Origin: Nitrospira sp.
GTDB taxonomy: Bacteria; Nitrospirota; Nitrospiria; Nitrospirales; Nitrospiraceae
Assembly (NCBI GenBank): GCA_015904075.1
Contig: JABMDH010000025.1
Location: forward strand, 7,068 to 15,033
DNA length: 7,966 nt
Direction: 5' to 3'
Below are positions 6,361 to 7,966 of this stretch, piece by piece (positions within the stretch are counted from its first letter, which is position 1; each line of letters begins with the position of its first letter). The position numbers were made by a program, and so were the translations under genes. The notes beneath the pieces were generated by a model. It saw nothing but the letters and a program-made list of their open reading frames with translations, was not told the DNA's origin and ran no database searches.

Positions 6361-6361
6361 A

Positions 6362-6844
6362 TTCTACGGCTTTCCGGGCGAAACGTTCGAGGAAGCGATG
6401 GAAACCAGGCAGTTCGTCCTTGAGAACCAGCCGGCGATTCACTCACTGGAACTGTTCTATTTCGTGGCGTACCGCCATACGCCGATGGTGCGCCGTCCGG
6501 AGCAATTCGGCATTACGATTCACAAACAGGAAGAGTACGATCTCCCGCTGGACTATTACTACACACTGAATGACCCCAGCACACTGTCGTGCCTGGATGC
6601 GATGCAGCTCTGTGAAGAGTTCTACAAGAATGATTTTCACCCCTGGGCCGTGCGCGTCAACTCGCGCGAACACGTGTTTCTCTATATCTCGAAGTTTGGA
6701 ACCAACCGGTTGCCGCAAATCTATGCGCAACAAACCCAGCCGGTCGGATCGCCGGAAGGGGTGTCAGGTCTGATTACCTGGCCGGTGGCTCGTCCGGAAG
6801 GCGACGAAGGGATGAGCCGGGTCACCAGTCACGAAGTGACCTGA
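6362..6844 (+). pseudogene. Duplicated C-terminal 160 codons of the radical SAM gene
   Basis: From FYGFPGET to the TGA stop this repeats residues 491-650 of the complete protein. About 42 base changes lie in the 160 codons; 39 are silent and the three amino-acid changes are D/E swaps within the last 20 residues. It lacks the B12-like domain, the Cys cluster and most of the barrel, so it cannot be a radical SAM enzyme. The frame is open to the left as far as ATG 6275, which would give a 189-residue product with 29 residues read antisense through the small-gene fragment. That start has no Shine-Dalgarno. I treat it as a gene remnant. The absence of decay is unusual and suggests that it comes from a recently intact allele. 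Confidence 0.85.
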
Positions 6845-6983
6845 AGCGTCACTCGTGAAGGGTAAAGCGCAGGCCTGGACTGCGCTGCGGGATGCGAGCA
6901 CGTGTTAGGTTTTACGGGGTCTCATCGTCAGGGACCAGCACGGCCGAGAGCAGTGCGTGTGAGGCTTCGACGAGCTTGGTCAT
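6362..6983. repeat. Tandem duplication, right copy
   Basis: The second copy of the unit at 5738-6360, offset by 624 bp at its left edge and 623 at its right. It starts at TTCTACGGC of the radical SAM gene and ends at CTTGGTCAT inside the small convergent gene, where it runs on into the intact remainder of that gene. A single A (6361) separates the copies. The two outer sequences at the joint share only imperfect short similarity (TTCTACGGC against CTTCGGCC). Confidence 0.9.
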
Positions 6984-7172
6984 CTCTTCGGCCTTCTTGT
7001 AGGCCGTCATGTATTGCGTCGGATTATTCGTGAGATTGGCGTAGCGGGCCGGGTTCCAGTTGTAGAGCTCCACGCGTTTGGCCCGATCGAGATCCTCGGA
7101 GGTGATGGGCAATGTGAGGCCTAGCACCTCCAACGCACGGGCGATTTCTTGAGGGATTGCGTCATCGGCCAT
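6912..7172 (-). CDS. Small conserved-looking protein, possible degenerate J-domain
   Basis: An 86-residue soluble protein that I do not recognise with certainty. It begins MADDAIPQEIARALEVLGLT, continues with LPITSEDLDRAKRVELYNWN, then PARYANLTNNPTQYMTAYKK and a helical end (AEEMTKLVEASHALLSAVL). The pattern of an opening helix, 'LGL-pit-edl-Y', a W-x-P-x-R turn, then a K/E/A-rich helix and 'eA...LL' resembles a DnaJ J-domain. The catalytic HPD tripeptide would then be replaced by N40-P41-A42, so it should not stimulate DnaK ATPase (inference). I chose ATG 7172. A TTG at 7187 would add five residues; neither has a good Shine-Dalgarno. The gene converges on the radical SAM remnant, and its last 24 codons (stop included) are duplicated at 6289-6360. 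It diverges from the PhzF gene across about 100 bp that show no clear promoter to me. Confidence 0.7.
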   Translation of the reverse strand: MADDAIPQEIARALEVLGLTLPITSEDLDRAKRVELYNWNPARYANLTNNPTQYMTAYKKAEEMTKLVEASHALLSAVLVPDDETP

Positions 7173-7274
7173 GCGCAAGTGTGACAAAGCCGCGCAGTTC
7201 CTGTCAAATCAGGTCTGTAGTGGTCCGTTCATTGGGCAGTTTCCATTTTTCAGCAGATGGAGTATCGTGACGGA

Positions 7275-7966
7275 ATGCCTGAGCCGCGGTCGCTGAAGTT
7301 CTACCAGGCCGATGTGTTTACCTCCCAGCCATTCGGAGGGAATCCCGTTGCCGTCATTCCCGATGCGCAGGGGCTGAGCGACGATCTGCTGCAGCAGATC
7401 GCACGCGAAATGAATTTGTCCGAAACGGTCTTTGTCTTTCCGCCGACCGATCCAGCCGCCGTGGCGCGGCTGCGCATCTTTACTCCCACGCAAGAAATTC
7501 CGTTCGCCGGCCATCCGGTCCTGGGCACCTTCTTTATTCTGGCCGAACTGGGAATCATCTCTGTGAAAGAACCGGTCACGCGGCTGATGCAGGAGTGCAA
7601 TATCGGGTTGTTTCCCGTCGAACTGCATGCGGACGATGGACTGATCGAACAGGTGGTGATGACGCAGCCCAAGCCGGAATTTCTCGGACCGGTCGAAGAG
7701 ACGGAGGATCTCTACAAAGTCGCTGCGGCATTAGGTCTATCGAAGCACGTTATTGCCGATACCAAGTGGCCGATCGAAGCCGTCTCTACTGGACTGCCCG
7801 TATTGATTGTGCCGGTACGGACGTTGACCGCAGTCCGGTCGATTCGTCCCGATGCCTCGGCGATTGCGGATGTGTGCCGCCGGTACGGTGCGAACGGCAT
7901 CATGGTGTTTACTACGGTCACGGTAGAGCCCTCTTCGACGGTGCATACCAGGATGTTTGCCCCGTC
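7275..7966 (+). CDS. PhzF-family isomerase/epimerase (partial, C-terminus beyond window)
   Basis: A cytoplasmic enzyme of the PhzF/diaminopimelate-epimerase fold; 230 codons are visible, most of a protein that usually has about 260-300 residues. It opens with LKFYQADVFTSQPFGGNPVAV (residues 7-27), which includes the GGNPVAV family signature. NLSETVF follows, with the conserved catalytic Glu at 50. Then comes FTPTQEIPFAGHPVLG (69-84), the GHP signature. PhzF itself isomerises trans-2,3-dihydro-3-hydroxyanthranilate in phenazine synthesis. Most relatives outside phenazine clusters have unknown substrates, and no other phenazine gene is near, so a phenazine role should not be assumed. ATG 7275 is preferred, with GGAG at 7258-7261 as a loosely spaced ribosome site. 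An in-frame ATG at 7257 would add six residues but has no Shine-Dalgarno. No frameshift or missing motif is seen. Confidence 0.9.
   Translation, partial: MPEPRSLKFYQADVFTSQPFGGNPVAVIPDAQGLSDDLLQQIAREMNLSETVFVFPPTDPAAVARLRIFTPTQEIPFAGHPVLGTFFILAELGIISVKEPVTRLMQECNIGLFPVELHADDGLIEQVVMTQPKPEFLGPVEETEDLYKVAAALGLSKHVIADTKWPIEAVSTGLPVLIVPVRTLTAVRSIRPDASAIADVCRRYGANGIMVFTTVTVEPSSTVHTRMFAP

Noticed and set aside
7209..7628. 139-codon minus-strand frame opposite the PhzF gene
   Set aside because: The plus strand carries all PhzF signatures; this frame is antisense shadow.
1..7966. CRISPR array, insertion sequence or integrase gene
   Set aside because: I found no spaced repeats, transposase or integrase reading frames; the rearrangements carry no visible mobilising gene.

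Overview
The window is a stretch of bacterial chromosome, by eye about 57% GC. It carries a LuxR-type regulator, a two-module FtsX permease, a PilZ protein, a B12-type radical SAM protein and a PhzF protein. This mix and codon style would fit a Nitrospirota (Nitrospira-like) genome, but no rRNA or marker protein fixes the taxonomy, so that is an inference.

Layout. Positions 1-224 (minus) hold the start of a small stand-alone LuxR/GerE-type DNA-binding protein with a good promoter and Shine-Dalgarno site. Diverging from it, 386-2998 (plus) is an 870-residue ABC-type permease with two FtsX modules. Convergent to that is a PilZ-domain protein (3051-3578, minus). About 130 bp upstream of the PilZ gene on the same strand is a CAU-anticodon tRNA (3712-3787, minus), most likely elongator tRNA-Met. 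These parts look like ordinary housekeeping or regulatory chromosome.

The region from the tRNA to about 7 kb is rearranged around one gene, a complete 650-residue B12-binding-type radical SAM enzyme (4268-6220). On its left, starting at the 5' boundary of the tRNA gene, is a diverged paralogue reduced to its C-terminal module (3788-4167). The space between them holds two palindromes sharing the head GGGACAG; the first is preceded by GTAG, as in REP elements of REP-associated tyrosine transposases. On its right is a direct tandem duplication of about 623 bp (5738-6360 and 6362-6983). Each copy carries the last 160 codons of the radical SAM gene plus the 3' end of the convergent small gene. The two copies differ at about 42 of 480 coding positions, and all but three of these are synonymous. 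That pattern does not fit decay of a dead fragment. It suggests that two diverged alleles were joined, either by recombination in the cell or by an assembly chimera.

The window ends with the intact small convergent gene (6912-7172, minus; a possible degenerate J-domain protein) and, diverging from it, the first 230 codons of a PhzF-family isomerase/epimerase (7275 to the window end). No operon linking these genes is evident. The main novelty is three copies of one radical SAM C-terminal module within 3 kb, only one attached to a catalytic core, next to a tRNA gene and REP-like palindromes.
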